The notes beneath the pieces are model-generated. The model was not told where the DNA came from, made no database searches, and saw nothing but the letters and a program-made list of their open reading frames with translations. DNA of 64,000 nucleotides. Origin: Clusia tigrina. Taxonomy: Eukaryota > Arthropoda > Insecta > Diptera > Clusiidae. Of this stretch, positions 51,560 to 63,700 are shown piece by piece. Where the stretch lies: the NCBI GenBank assembly GCA_920105625.2, contig OV050032.1, forward strand, positions 114,374,542-114,438,541. Reading direction: 5' to 3'. The position numbers were made by a program, and so were the translations under genes. Every line of letters begins with the position of its first letter. The first letter of the stretch is position 1.

Positions 51560-54500
51560 AACTTTTTACTGGAGCGTCATAAAACCTTGAAATTTTGTAA
51601 CAATAAAGTACTCGAGCCTCTTGTCAATTTAGGCCATCGCTCAAAGCTATGCTACCCTTGAGTCCCAAATCAAACACTGATAAAACTTCAAATGGCTCTA
51701 ACTTCTTTACGGTACGTCCTACACATATCAAAGTTTACAACATACAAATTCTTGTATCTTTTTACTGGAGCGTCATAAAACCTTGAAATTTTGTAACAAT
51801 GAAGTACCCGAGCCTCTTGTCAATTTAAGCTATCGCTCAAAGCTATGCTACCCTAGAGTCCCAAATCAAACACTGATAAAACTTCAAATGGCCCTAACTT
51901 CTTTACGGTACGTCCTACACCTATCAAAGTTTGCAACATACAAATGCTTGTAACTTTTTACTGGAGCGTCCTAACACCTTGAAATTTTGTAACAATAAAG
52001 ATCTCGAGCCTCTTGTCAATTTAAGCCATCGCTCAAAGCTATGCTACCCTTGAGTCCCAAATCAAACACTGATAAAACTTCAAACGCCCCTAACTTCTTT
52101 ACGGTACGTCCTACACCTATCAAAGTTGGCAACATTCAAATGCTTGTAACTTTTTAATGGAGCGTCATAAAGCCTTGAAATTTTGTAACAATAAAGTACT
52201 CGAGCCTCTTGTCAATTTAAGCTATCGCTCAAAGCTATGCTACCCTAGAGTCCCAAATCAAACACTGATAAAACTTCAAACGCCCCTAACTTCTTTACGG
52301 AACGTCCTACACCTATCAAAGTAAGCAACATTCAAATGCTTGTAACTTTTTACTGGAGCGTCATAAAACCTTGAAATTTTGTAACAATAAAGACCTCGAG
52401 CCTCTTGTCAATTTAAGCCATCGCTCAAAGCTATGCTACCCTTGAGTCCCAAATCAAACACTGATAAAACTTCAAACGCCCCTAACTTCTATACGGTACG
52501 TCCTACACCTATCAAAGTTTGCAACATACAAATGCTTGCAACTTTTTACTGGAGCGTCATAAAACCTTGAAGTTTTGTAACAATAAAGTACTCGAGCCTC
52601 TTGTCAATTTAAGCTATCGCTCAAAGCTATGCTACCATTGAGTCCCAAATCAAACACTGATAAAACTTCAAACGCCCCTAACTTCTTTACGGTACGTCCT
52701 ACACCTATCAAATTTTGCAACATACAAATACTTGTAACTTTTTACTGGAGCGTCATAAAACCTTGAAATTTTGTAACAATGAAGTACCCGAGCCTTTTGT
52801 CAATTTAAGCCATCGCTCAAAGCTAGGCTATCCTAGAGTCCCAAATCAAACACTGAGAAAACTTCAAACGCCCCTAACTTCTTTACGGTACGTCCTACAC
52901 CTATGAAAGTTTGCAACATTCAAATGCTTGTAACTTTTTACTGGAGCGTCATAAAACCTTGAAATTTTGTAACAATAAAGTACTCGAGCCTCTTGTCAAT
53001 TTAAGCCATCGCTCAAAGCTATGCTACCCTTGAGTCCCAAATCAAACAATGATAAATCTTCAAATGGCCCTAACGTCTTTACGATACGTCCTACACCTAT
53101 CAAAGTTTGCAACATACAAATGCTTGTAACTTTTTACTGGAGCGTCATAAAACCTTGAAATTTTGTAACAATAAAGTACTCGTGCCTCTTGTCAATTTAA
53201 GCCATCGCTCAAAGCTATGCTACCCTTGAGTCCCAAATCAAACACTGATAAAACTTCAAATGGCCCTAACTTCTATACCGTACGTCCTACACCTATCAAA
53301 GTTTGCAACATACAAATGCTTGTAACTTTTTACTGGAGCGTCATAAAACCTTGAAGTTTTGTAACAATAAAGTACTCGAGCCTCTTGTCAATTTAAGCCA
53401 TCGCTCAAAGCTATGCTACCCTAGAGTCCCAAATCAAACACTGATAAAACTTCAAACGCCCCTAACTTCTTTACGGTACGTCCTACACCTATCAAAGTTT
53501 GCAACATTCAAATGCTTGTAACTTTTTACTGGAGCGTCATAAAACCTTGAAATTTTGTAACAATAAAGTACTCGAGCCTCTTGTCAATTTAAGCCATCGC
53601 TCAAAGCTATGCTACCCTTGAGTCCCAAATCAAACACTGATAAAACTTCAAATGGCCCTAACTTCTATACGGTACGTCCTACACCTATCAAAGTTTGCAA
53701 CATACAAATGCTTGTAACTTTTTACTGGAGCGTCATAAAACCTTGAAATTTTGTAACAATAAAGTACTCGAGCCTCTTGTCTATTTAAACCATCGCTCAA
53801 AGCTATGCTACCCTAGAGTCCCAAATCAAACACTGATAAAACTTCAAACGCCCCTAACTTCTTTACGGTACGTCCTACACCTATCAAAGTTTGCAACATA
53901 TAAATGCTGGTATCTTTTTACTGGAGCGTCATAAAACCTTGAAATTTTGTAACAATAAAGTACTCGAGCCTCTTGTCAATTTAAGCTATCGCTCAAAGCT
54001 ATGCTACGCTTGAGTCCCAAATCAAACACTGATAAAACTTCAAACGCCCCTAACTTCTTTACGGTACGTCTTACACCTATCAAAGTTTGCAACTTTCAAA
54101 TGCTTGTAACTTTTTACTGGAGCGTCATAAAACCTTGAAATTTTGTGACAATGAAGTACTCGAGCCTCTGGTCAATTTAAGCCATCGCTCAAAGCTATGC
54201 TACCCTTGAGTCCCAAATCAAACACTGATAAAACTTCAAATGGCCCTAACTTCTTTACGGTACGTCCTACACCTATCAAAGTTTGCAACATACAAATGCT
54301 TGTAACTTTTTACTGGAGCGTCATAAAACCTTGAAATTTTGTAACAATAAAGTACTCGAGCCTCTTGTCAATTTAAGCTATCGCTCAAAGCTATGCTACC
54401 CTTGAGTCCCAAATCAAACACTGATAAAACTTCAAACGCCCCTAACTTCTTTACGGTACGTCCTACACCTATCAAAGTTTGCAACATACAACTGCTTGTA

Positions 54501-55280
54501 TCTTTTTACTGGAGTGTCATAAAACCTTGAAATTTTGTAACAATAAAGTACTCGAGCCTCTTGTCAATTTAAGCCATCGCTCAAAGCTATGCTACCCTAG
54601 AGTCCCAAATCAAACACTGATAAAACTTCAATTGGCCCTAACTTCTATACGGTACGTCCTACACCTATCAAAGTTTGCAACATATAAATGCTTGTAACTT
54701 TTTACTGGAGCGTCATAAAACCTTGAAATTTTGTAACAATAAAGTACTCGAGCCTCTTGTCAATAGAAGCTATCGCTCAAAGCTATGCTACCCTTGAGTC
54801 CCAAATCAAACACTGATAAAACTTCAAACGCCCCTAATTTCTTTACGGTACGTCCTACACCTATCAAAGTTTGCAACATACAAATGCTTGTAACTTTTTA
54901 CTGGAGCGTCATAGAACCTTGAAATTTTGTAACAATGAAGTACCCGAGCCTCTTGTCAATTTAAGCTATCGCTCAAAGCTATGCTACCCTTGAGTCCCAA
55001 ATCAAACACTGATAAAACTTCAAACGCCCCTAACTTCTTTACGGTACGTCCTACACCTATCAAAGTTTGCAACATACAAATGCTTGTAACTTTTTACTGG
55101 AGCGTCCTAAAACCTTGAAATTTTGTAACAATAAAGATCTCGAGCCTCTTGTCAATTTAAGCCATCGCTCAAAGCTATGCTACCCGTGAGTCCCAAATCA
55201 AACACTGATAAAACTTCAAATGGCCCTAACTTCTATACGGTACATACTACATCTATCAAAGTTTGCAACACACAAATGCT
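51560..55280. repeat. Block with 28-mer spacing (+5488 bp), copy 1
   Basis: About 19 monomers that recur at 57048-60768. Shared landmarks in order are TTTAGGCCATCG, GTTTACAACATACAAATTC, CCTAACACC, CTACCATTGAG, CAAATACTTG, GCTAGGCTATCC, CACTGAGAAAAC, AAACAATGATAAATC, CTCGTGCC, CTATTTAAACCATCG, AAATGCTGGTATC and CATACTACATC. Confidence 0.85.
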
Positions 55281-57850
55281 TGTAACTTTTTACTGGAGCG
55301 TCATAAAACCTTGAAGTTTTGTAACAATAAAGTCCTCGAGCCTCTTGTCAATTTAAGTTATCGCTCAAAGCTATGCTACCCTAGAGTCCCAAATCAAACA
55401 CTGATAAAATTTCGAATGGCCCTAACTTCTATACGGTACGTCCTACACCTATCAAAGTTTGCAACATTCAAATGCTTGTAACTTTTTACTGGAGCGTCAT
55501 AAAACCTTGAAATTTTGTAACAATAAAGTACTCGAGCCTCTTGTCAATTTAGGCCATCGCTCAAAGCTATGCTACCCTTGAGTCCCAAATCAAACACTGA
55601 TAAAACTTCAAATGGCTCTAACTTCTTTACGGTACGTCCTACACATATCAAAGTTTACAACATACAAATTCTTGTATCTTTTTACTGGAGCGTCATAAAA
55701 CCTTGAAATTTTGTAACAATGAAGTACCCGAGCCTCTTGTCAATTTAAGCTATCGCTCAAAGCTATGCTACCCTAGAGTCCCAAATCAAACACTGATAAA
55801 ACTTCAAATGGCCCTAACTTCTTTACGGTACGTCCTACACCTATCAAAGTTTGCAACATACAAATGCTTGTAACTTTTTACTGGAGCGTCCTAACACCTT
55901 GAAATTTTGTAACAATAAAGATCTCGAGCCTCTTGTCAATTTAAGCCATCGCTCAAAGCTATGCTACCCTTGAGTCCCAAATCAAAAACTGATAAAACTT
56001 CAAACGCCCGTAACTTCTTTACGGTGCGTCCTACACCTATCAAAGTTGGCAACATTCAAATGCTTGTAACTTTTTAATGGAGCGTCATAAAGCCTTGAAA
56101 TTTTGTAACAATAAAGTACTCGAGCCTCTTGTCAATTTAAGCTATCGCTCAAAGCTATGCTACCCTAGAGTCCCAAATCAAACACTGATAAAACTTCAAA
56201 CGCCCCTAACTTCTTTACGGAACGTCCTACACCTATCAAAGTTAGCAACATTCAAATGCTTGTAACTTTTTACTGGAGCGTCATAAAACCTTGAAATTTT
56301 GTAACAATAAAGTACTCGAGCCTCTTGTCAATTTAGGCCATCGCTCAAAGCTATGCTACCCTTGAGTCCCAAATCAAACACTGATAAAACTTCAAATGGC
56401 TCTAACTTCTTTACGGTACGTCCTACACATATCAAAGTTTACAACATACAAATTCTTGTATCTTTTTACTGGAGCGTCATAAAACCTTGAAATTTTGTAA
56501 CAATGAAGTACCCGAGCCTCTTGTCAATTTAAGCTATCGCTCAAAGCTATGCTACCCTAGAGTCCCAAATCAAACACTGATAAAACTTCAAATGGCCCTA
56601 ACTTCTTTACGGTACGTCCTACACCTATCAAAGTTTGCAACATACAAATGCTTGTAACTTTTTACTGGAGCGTCCTAAAACCTTGAAATTTTGTAACAAT
56701 AAAGATCTCGAGCCTCTTGTCAATTTAAGCCATCGCTCAAAGCTATGCTACCCTTGAGTCCCAAATCAAACACTGATAAAACTTCAAACGCCCCTAACTT
56801 CTTTACGGTACGTCCTACACCTATCAAAGTTGGCAACATTCAAATGCTTGTAACTTTTTAATGGAGCGTCATAAAGCCTTGAAATTTTGTAACAATAAAG
56901 TACTCGAGCCTCTTGTCAATTTAAGCTATCGCTCAAAGCTATGCTACCCTAGAGTCCCAAATCAAACACTGATAAAACTTCAAACGCCCCTAACTTCTTT
57001 ACGGAACGTCCTACACCTATCAAAGTTTGCAACATTCAAATGCTTGTAACTTTTTACTGGAGCGTCATAAAACCTTGAAATTTTGTAACAATAAAGTACT
57101 CGAGCCTCTTGTCAATTTAGGCCATCGCTCAAAGCTATGCTACCCTTGAGTCCCAAATCAAACACTGATAAAACTTCAAATGGCTCTAACTTCTTTACGG
57201 TACGTCCTACACATATCAAAGTTTACAACATACAAATTCTTGTATCTTTTTACTGGAGCGTCATAAAACCTTGAAATTTTGTAACAATGAAGTACCCGAG
57301 CCTCTTGTCAATTTAAGCTATCGCTCAAAGCTATGCTACCCTAGAGTCCCAAATCAAACACTGATAAAACTTCAAATGGCCCTAACTTCTTTACGGTACG
57401 TCCTACACCTATCAAAGTTTGCAACATACAAATGCTTGTAACTTTTTACTGGAGCGTCCTAACACCTTGAAATTTTGTAACAATAAAGATCTCGAGCCTC
57501 TTGTCAATTTAAGCCATCGCTCAAAGCTATGCTACCCTAGAGTCCCAAATCAAACACTGATAAAACTTCAAACGCCCCTAACTTCTTTACGGTACGTCCT
57601 ACACCTATCAAAGTTGGCAACATTCAAATGCTTGTAACTTTTTAATGGAGCGTCATAAAGCCTTGAAATTTTGTAACAATAAAGTACTCGAGCCTCTTGT
57701 CAATTTAAGCTATCGCTCAAAGCTATGCTACCCTAGAGTCCCAAATCAAACACTGATAAAACTTCAAACGCCCCTAACTTCTTTACGGAACGTCCTACAC
57801 CTATCAAAGTTAGCAACATTCAAATGCTTGTAACTTTTTACTGGAGCGTC
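55263..57850. repeat. 20-mer copy and a run of 784-bp 4-mers
   Basis: The stretch from 55263 repeats 51343 onward at +3920 (20 monomers), including AAAGTCCTCGAG and ATTTCGAATGGCC. A 4-mer (784 bp) is then iterated. TTTAGGCCATCG falls at about 55550, 56334 and 57118, and CATAAAGCC at about 56088, 56872 and 57656. Small differences separate the copies: CCTAACACC or CCTAAAACC, GTTAGCAAC or GTTTGCAAC, and CCCTAGAG or CCCTTGAG. Confidence 0.8.
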
Positions 57851-60768
57851 ATAAAACCTTGAAATTTTGTAACAATAAAGTACTCGAGCCTCTTGTCAAT
57901 TTAAGCCATCGCTCAAAGCTATGCTACCCTTGAGTCCCAAATCAAACACTGATAAAACTTCAAACGCCCCTAACTTCTATACGGTACGTCCTACACCTAT
58001 CAAAGTTTGCAACATACAAATGCTTGCAACTTTTTACTGGAGCGTCATAAAACCTTGAAGTTTTGTAACAATAAAGTACTCGAGCCTCTTGTCAATTTAA
58101 GCTATCGCTCAAAGCTATGCTACCATTGAGTCCCAAATCAAACACTGATAAAACTTCAAACGCCCCTAACTTCTTTACGGTACGTCCTACACCTATCAAA
58201 TTTTGCAACATACAAATACTTGTAACTTTTTACTGGAGCGTCATAAAACCTTGAAATTTTGTAACAATGAAGTACCCGAGCCTTTTGTCAATTTAAGCCA
58301 TCGCTCAAAGCTAGGCTATCCTAGAGTCCCAAATCAAACACTGAGAAAACTTCAAACGCCCCTAACTTCTTTACGGTACGTCCTACACCTATGAAAGTTT
58401 GCAACATTCAAATGCTTGTAACTTTTTACTGGAGCGTCATAAAACCTTGAAATTTTGTAACAATAAAGTACTCGAGCCTCTTGTCAATTTAAGCCATCGC
58501 TCAAAGCTATGCTACCCTTGAGTCCCAAATCAAACAATGATAAATCTTCAAATGGCCCTAACGTCTTTACGATACGTCCTACACCTATCAAAGTTTGCAA
58601 CATACAAATGCTTGTAACTTTTTACTGGAGCGTCATAAAACCTTGAAATTTTGTAACAATAAAGTACTCGTGCCTCTTGTCAATTTAAGCCATCGCTCAA
58701 AGCTATGCTACCCTTGAGTCCCAAATCAAACACTGATAAAACTTCAAATGGCCCTAACTTCTATACCGTACGTCCTACACCTATCAAAGTTTGCAACATA
58801 CAAATGCTTGTAACTTTTTACTGGAGCGTCATAAAACCTTGAAGTTTTGTAACAATAAAGTACTCGAGCCTCTTGTCAATTTAAGCCATCGCTCAAAGCT
58901 ATGCTACCCTAGAGTCCCAAATCAAACACTGATAAAACTTCAAACGCCCCTAACTTCTTTACGGTACGTCCTACACCTATCAAAGTTTGCAACATTCAAA
59001 TGCTTGTAACTTTTTACTGGAGCGTCATAAAACCTTGAAATTTTGTAACAATAAAGTACTCGAGCCTCTTGTCAATTTAAGCCATCGCTCAAAGCTATGC
59101 TACCCTTGAGTCCCAAATCAAACACTGATAAAACTTCAAATGGCCCTAACTTCTATACGGTACGTCCTACACCTATCAAAGTTTGCAACATACAAATGCT
59201 TGTAACTTTTTACTGGAGCGTCATAAAACCTTGAAATTTTGTAACAATAAAGTACTCGAGCCTCTTGTCTATTTAAACCATCGCTCAAAGCTATGCTACC
59301 CTAGAGTCCCAAATCAAACACTGATAAAACTTCAAACGCCCCTAACTTCTTTACGGTACGTCCTACACCTATCAAAGTTTGCAACATATAAATGCTGGTA
59401 TCTTTTTACTGGAGCGTCATAAAACCTTGAAATTTTGTAACAATAAAGTACTCGAGCCTCTTGTCAATTTAAGCTATCGCTCAAAGCTATGCTACGCTTG
59501 AGTCCCAAATCAAACACTGATAAAACTTCAAACGCCCCTAACTTCTTTACGGTACGTCTTACACCTATCAAAGTTTGCAACTTTCAAATGCTTGTAACTT
59601 TTTACTGGAGCGTCATAAAACCTTGAAATTTTGTGACAATGAAGTACTCGAGCCTCTGGTCAATTTAAGCCATCGCTCAAAGCTATGCTACCCTTGAGTC
59701 CCAAATCAAACACTGATAAAACTTCAAATGGCCCTAACTTCTTTACGGTACGTCCTACACCTATCAAAGTTTGCAACATACAAATGCTTGTAACTTTTTA
59801 CTGGAGCGTCATAAAACCTTGAAATTTTGTAACAATAAAGTACTCGAGCCTCTTGTCAATTTAAGCTATCGCTCAAAGCTATGCTACCCTTGAGTCCCAA
59901 ATCAAACACTGATAAAACTTCAAACGCCCCTAACTTCTTTACGGTACGTCCTACACCTATCAAAGTTTGCAACATACAACTGCTTGTATCTTTTTACTGG
60001 AGTGTCATAAAACCTTGAAATTTTGTAACAATAAAGTACTCGAGCCTCTTGTCAATTTAAGCCATCGCTCAAAGCTATGCTACCCTAGAGTCCCAAATCA
60101 AACACTGATAAAACTTCAATTGGCCCTAACTTCTATACGGTACGTCCTACACCTATCAAAGTTTGCAACATATAAATGCTTGTAACTTTTTACTGGAGCG
60201 TCATAAAACCTTGAAATTTTGTAACAATAAAGTACTCGAGCCTCTTGTCAATAGAAGCTATCGCTCAAAGCTATGCTACCCTTGAGTCCCAAATCAAACA
60301 CTGATAAAACTTCAAACGCCCCTAATTTCTTTACGGTACGTCCTACACCTATCAAAGTTTGCAACATACAAATGCTTGTAACTTTTTACTGGAGCGTCAT
60401 AGAACCTTGAAATTTTGTAACAATGAAGTACCCGAGCCTCTTGTCAATTTAAGCTATCGCTCAAAGCTATGCTACCCTTGAGTCCCAAATCAAACACTGA
60501 TAAAACTTCAAACGCCCCTAACTTCTTTACGGTACGTCCTACACCTATCAAAGTTTGCAACATACAAATGCTTGTAACTTTTTACTGGAGCGTCCTAAAA
60601 CCTTGAAATTTTGTAACAATAAAGATCTCGAGCCTCTTGTCAATTTAAGCCATCGCTCAAAGCTATGCTACCCGTGAGTCCCAAATCAAACACTGATAAA
60701 ACTTCAAATGGCCCTAACTTCTATACGGTACATACTACATCTATCAAAGTTTGCAACACACAAATGCT
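57048..60768. repeat. Block with 28-mer spacing, copy 2
   Basis: Keeps the landmark order of copy 1. The match ends near 60768, where GCTTGTATCTTTTTAC here faces GCTTGTAACTTTTTAC at 55280. A visible difference is AAAGTACTCGAGCC near 57877 against AAAGACCTCGAGCC near 52389. The CTATTTAAACCATCG / AAATGCTGGTATC pair occurs once more 14 monomers on, at 61927-62166. Confidence 0.85.
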
Positions 60769-63700
60769 TGTATCTTTTTACTGGAGCGTCATAAAACCTT
60801 AAAATTTTGTAACAATGAAGTACTCGAGCCTCTGGTCAATTTAAGCCATCGCTCAAAGCTATGCTACCCTTGAGTCCCAAATCAAACACTGATAAAACTT
60901 CAAACGCCCCTAACTTCTTTACGGTACGTCCTACACCTATCAAAGTTGGCAACATTCAAATGCTTGTAACTTTTTACTGGATCGTCATAAAGCCTTGAAA
61001 TTTTGTAACAATAAAGTACTCGAGCCTCTTGTCAATTTAAGCTATCGCTCAAAGCTATGCTACCCTCGAGTCCCAAATCAAACACTGATAAAACTTCAAA
61101 CGCCCCTAACTTCTTTACGGTACGTCCTACACCTATCAAAGTTAGCAACATTCAAATGCTTGTAACTTTTTACTGGAGCGTCATAAAACCTTGAAATTTT
61201 GTAACAATAAAGTACTCGAGCCTCTTGTCAATTTAAGCCATCGCTCAAAGCTATGCTACCCTTGAGTCCCAAATCAAACACTGATAAAACTTCAAACGCC
61301 CCTAACTTCTATACGGTACATCCTACACCTATCAAAGTTTGCAACATACAAATGCTTGTAACTTTTTACTGGAGCGTCATAAAACCTTGAAGTTTTGTAA
61401 CAATAAAGTACTCGAGCCTCTTGTCAATTTAAGCTATCGCTCAAAGCTATGCTACCATTGAGTCCCAAATCAAACACTGATAAAACTTCAAACGCCCCTA
61501 ACTTCTATACGGTACGTCCTACACCTATCAAAGTTTGCAACATACAAATGCTTGTAACTTTTTACTGGAGCGTCATAAAACCTTGAAATTTTGTAACAAT
61601 AAAGTACTCGAGCCTCGTTTCAATTTAAGCTATCGCTCAAAGCTATGCTACCCTAGAGTCCCAAATCAAACACTGATAAAACTTCAAACGGCCCTAACTT
61701 ATATACGGTACGTCCTACACCTATCAAAGTTTGCAACATTCAAATGATTGTAACTTTTTACTGGAGCGTGATAAAACCTTGAAATTTTGTAAGAATAAAG
61801 TACTCGAGCCTCTTGTCAATTTAAGCCATCGCTCAAAGCTATGCTACCCTTGAGTCCCAAATCAAACACTGATAAAACTTCAAATGGCCCTAACTTCTAT
61901 ACGGTACGTCCTACACCTATCAAAGTTTGCAACATACAAATGCTTGTAACTTTTCACTGGAGCGTCATAAAACCTTGAAATTTTGTAACAGTAAAGTACT
62001 CGAGCCTCTTGTCTATTTAAACCATCGCTCAAAGCTATGCTACCCTAGAGTCCCAAATCAAACACTGATAAAACTTCAAACGCCCCTAACTTCTTTACGG
62101 TACGTCCTACACCTATCAAAGTTTGCAACATATAAATGCTGGTATCTTTTTACTGGAGCGTCATAAAACCTTGAAATTTTGTAACAATAAAGTACTCGAG
62201 CCTCTTGTCAATTTAAGCTATCGCTCAAAGCTATGCTACGCTTGAGTCCCAAATCAAACACTGATAAAACTTCAAACGCCCCTAACTTCTTTACGGTACG
62301 TCCTACACCTATCAAAGTTTGCAACTTTCAAATGCTTGTAACTTTTTACTGGAGCGTCATAAAACCTTGAAATTTTGTAACAATAAAGTACTCGAGCCTC
62401 TTGTCAATTTAAGCCATCGCTCAAAGCTATGCTACCCTAGAGTCCCAAATCAAACACTGATAAAACTTCAATTGGCCCTAACTTCTATACGGTACGTCCT
62501 ACACCTATCAAAGTTTGCAACATACAAATGCTTGTAACTTTTTACTGGAGCGTCATAAAACCTTGAAATTTTGTAACAATAAAGTACTCGAGCCTCTTGT
62601 CAATTTAAGCTATCGCTCAAAGCTATGCTACGCTTGAGTCCCAAATCAAACACTGATAAAACTTCAAACGCCCCTAACTTCTTTACGGTACGTCCTACAC
62701 CTATCAAGGTTTGCAACTTTCAAATGCTTGTAACTTTTTACTGGAGCGTCATAAAACCTTGAAATTTTGTAACAATAAAGTACTCGAGCCTCTTGTCAAT
62801 TTAAGCTATCGCTCAAAGCTATGCTACGCTTGAGTCCCAAATCAAACACTGATAAAACTTCAAATGGCCCTAACTTCTATACGGTACATCCTACATCTAT
62901 CAAAGTTTGCAACACACAAATGCTTGCATCTTTTTACTGGAGCGTCATAAAACCTTAAAATTTTGTAACAATGAAGTACTCGAGCCTCTGGTCAATTTAA
63001 GCCATCGCTCAAAGCTATGCTACCCTTGAGTCCCAAATCAAACACTGATAAAACTTCAAACGCCCCTAACTTCTTTACGGTACGTCCTACAACTATCAAA
63101 GTTGGCAACATTCAAATGCTTGTAACTTTTTACTGGAGCGTCATAAAGCCTTGAAATTTTGTAACAATAAAGTACTCGAGCCTCTTGTCAATTTAAGCCA
63201 TCGTTCAAAGCTATGCTACCCTTGAGTCCCAAATCAAACACTGATAAAACTTCAAACGCCCCTAACTTCTATACGGTACATCCTACACCTATCAAAGTTT
63301 GCAACATACAAATGCTTGTAACTTTTTACTGGAGCGTCATAAAACCTTGAAGTTTTGTAACAATAAAGTACTCGAGCCTCTTGTCAATTTAAGCTATCGC
63401 TCAAAGCTATGCTACCCTAGAGTCCCAAATCAAACACTGATAAAACTTCAAACGCCCCTAATTTCTTTACGGTACGTCCTACACCTATCAAAGTTTGCAA
63501 CATTCAAATGCTTGTAACTTTTTACTGGAGCGTCATAAAACCTTGAAATTTTGTAACAATAAAGTACTCGAGCCTCTTGTCAATTTAAGCCATCGCTCAA
63601 AGCTATGCTACCCTTGAGTCCCAAATCAAACACTGATAAAACTTCAAACGCCCCTAACTTCTTTACGGTACGTCCTACACCTATCAAAGTTGGCAACATT

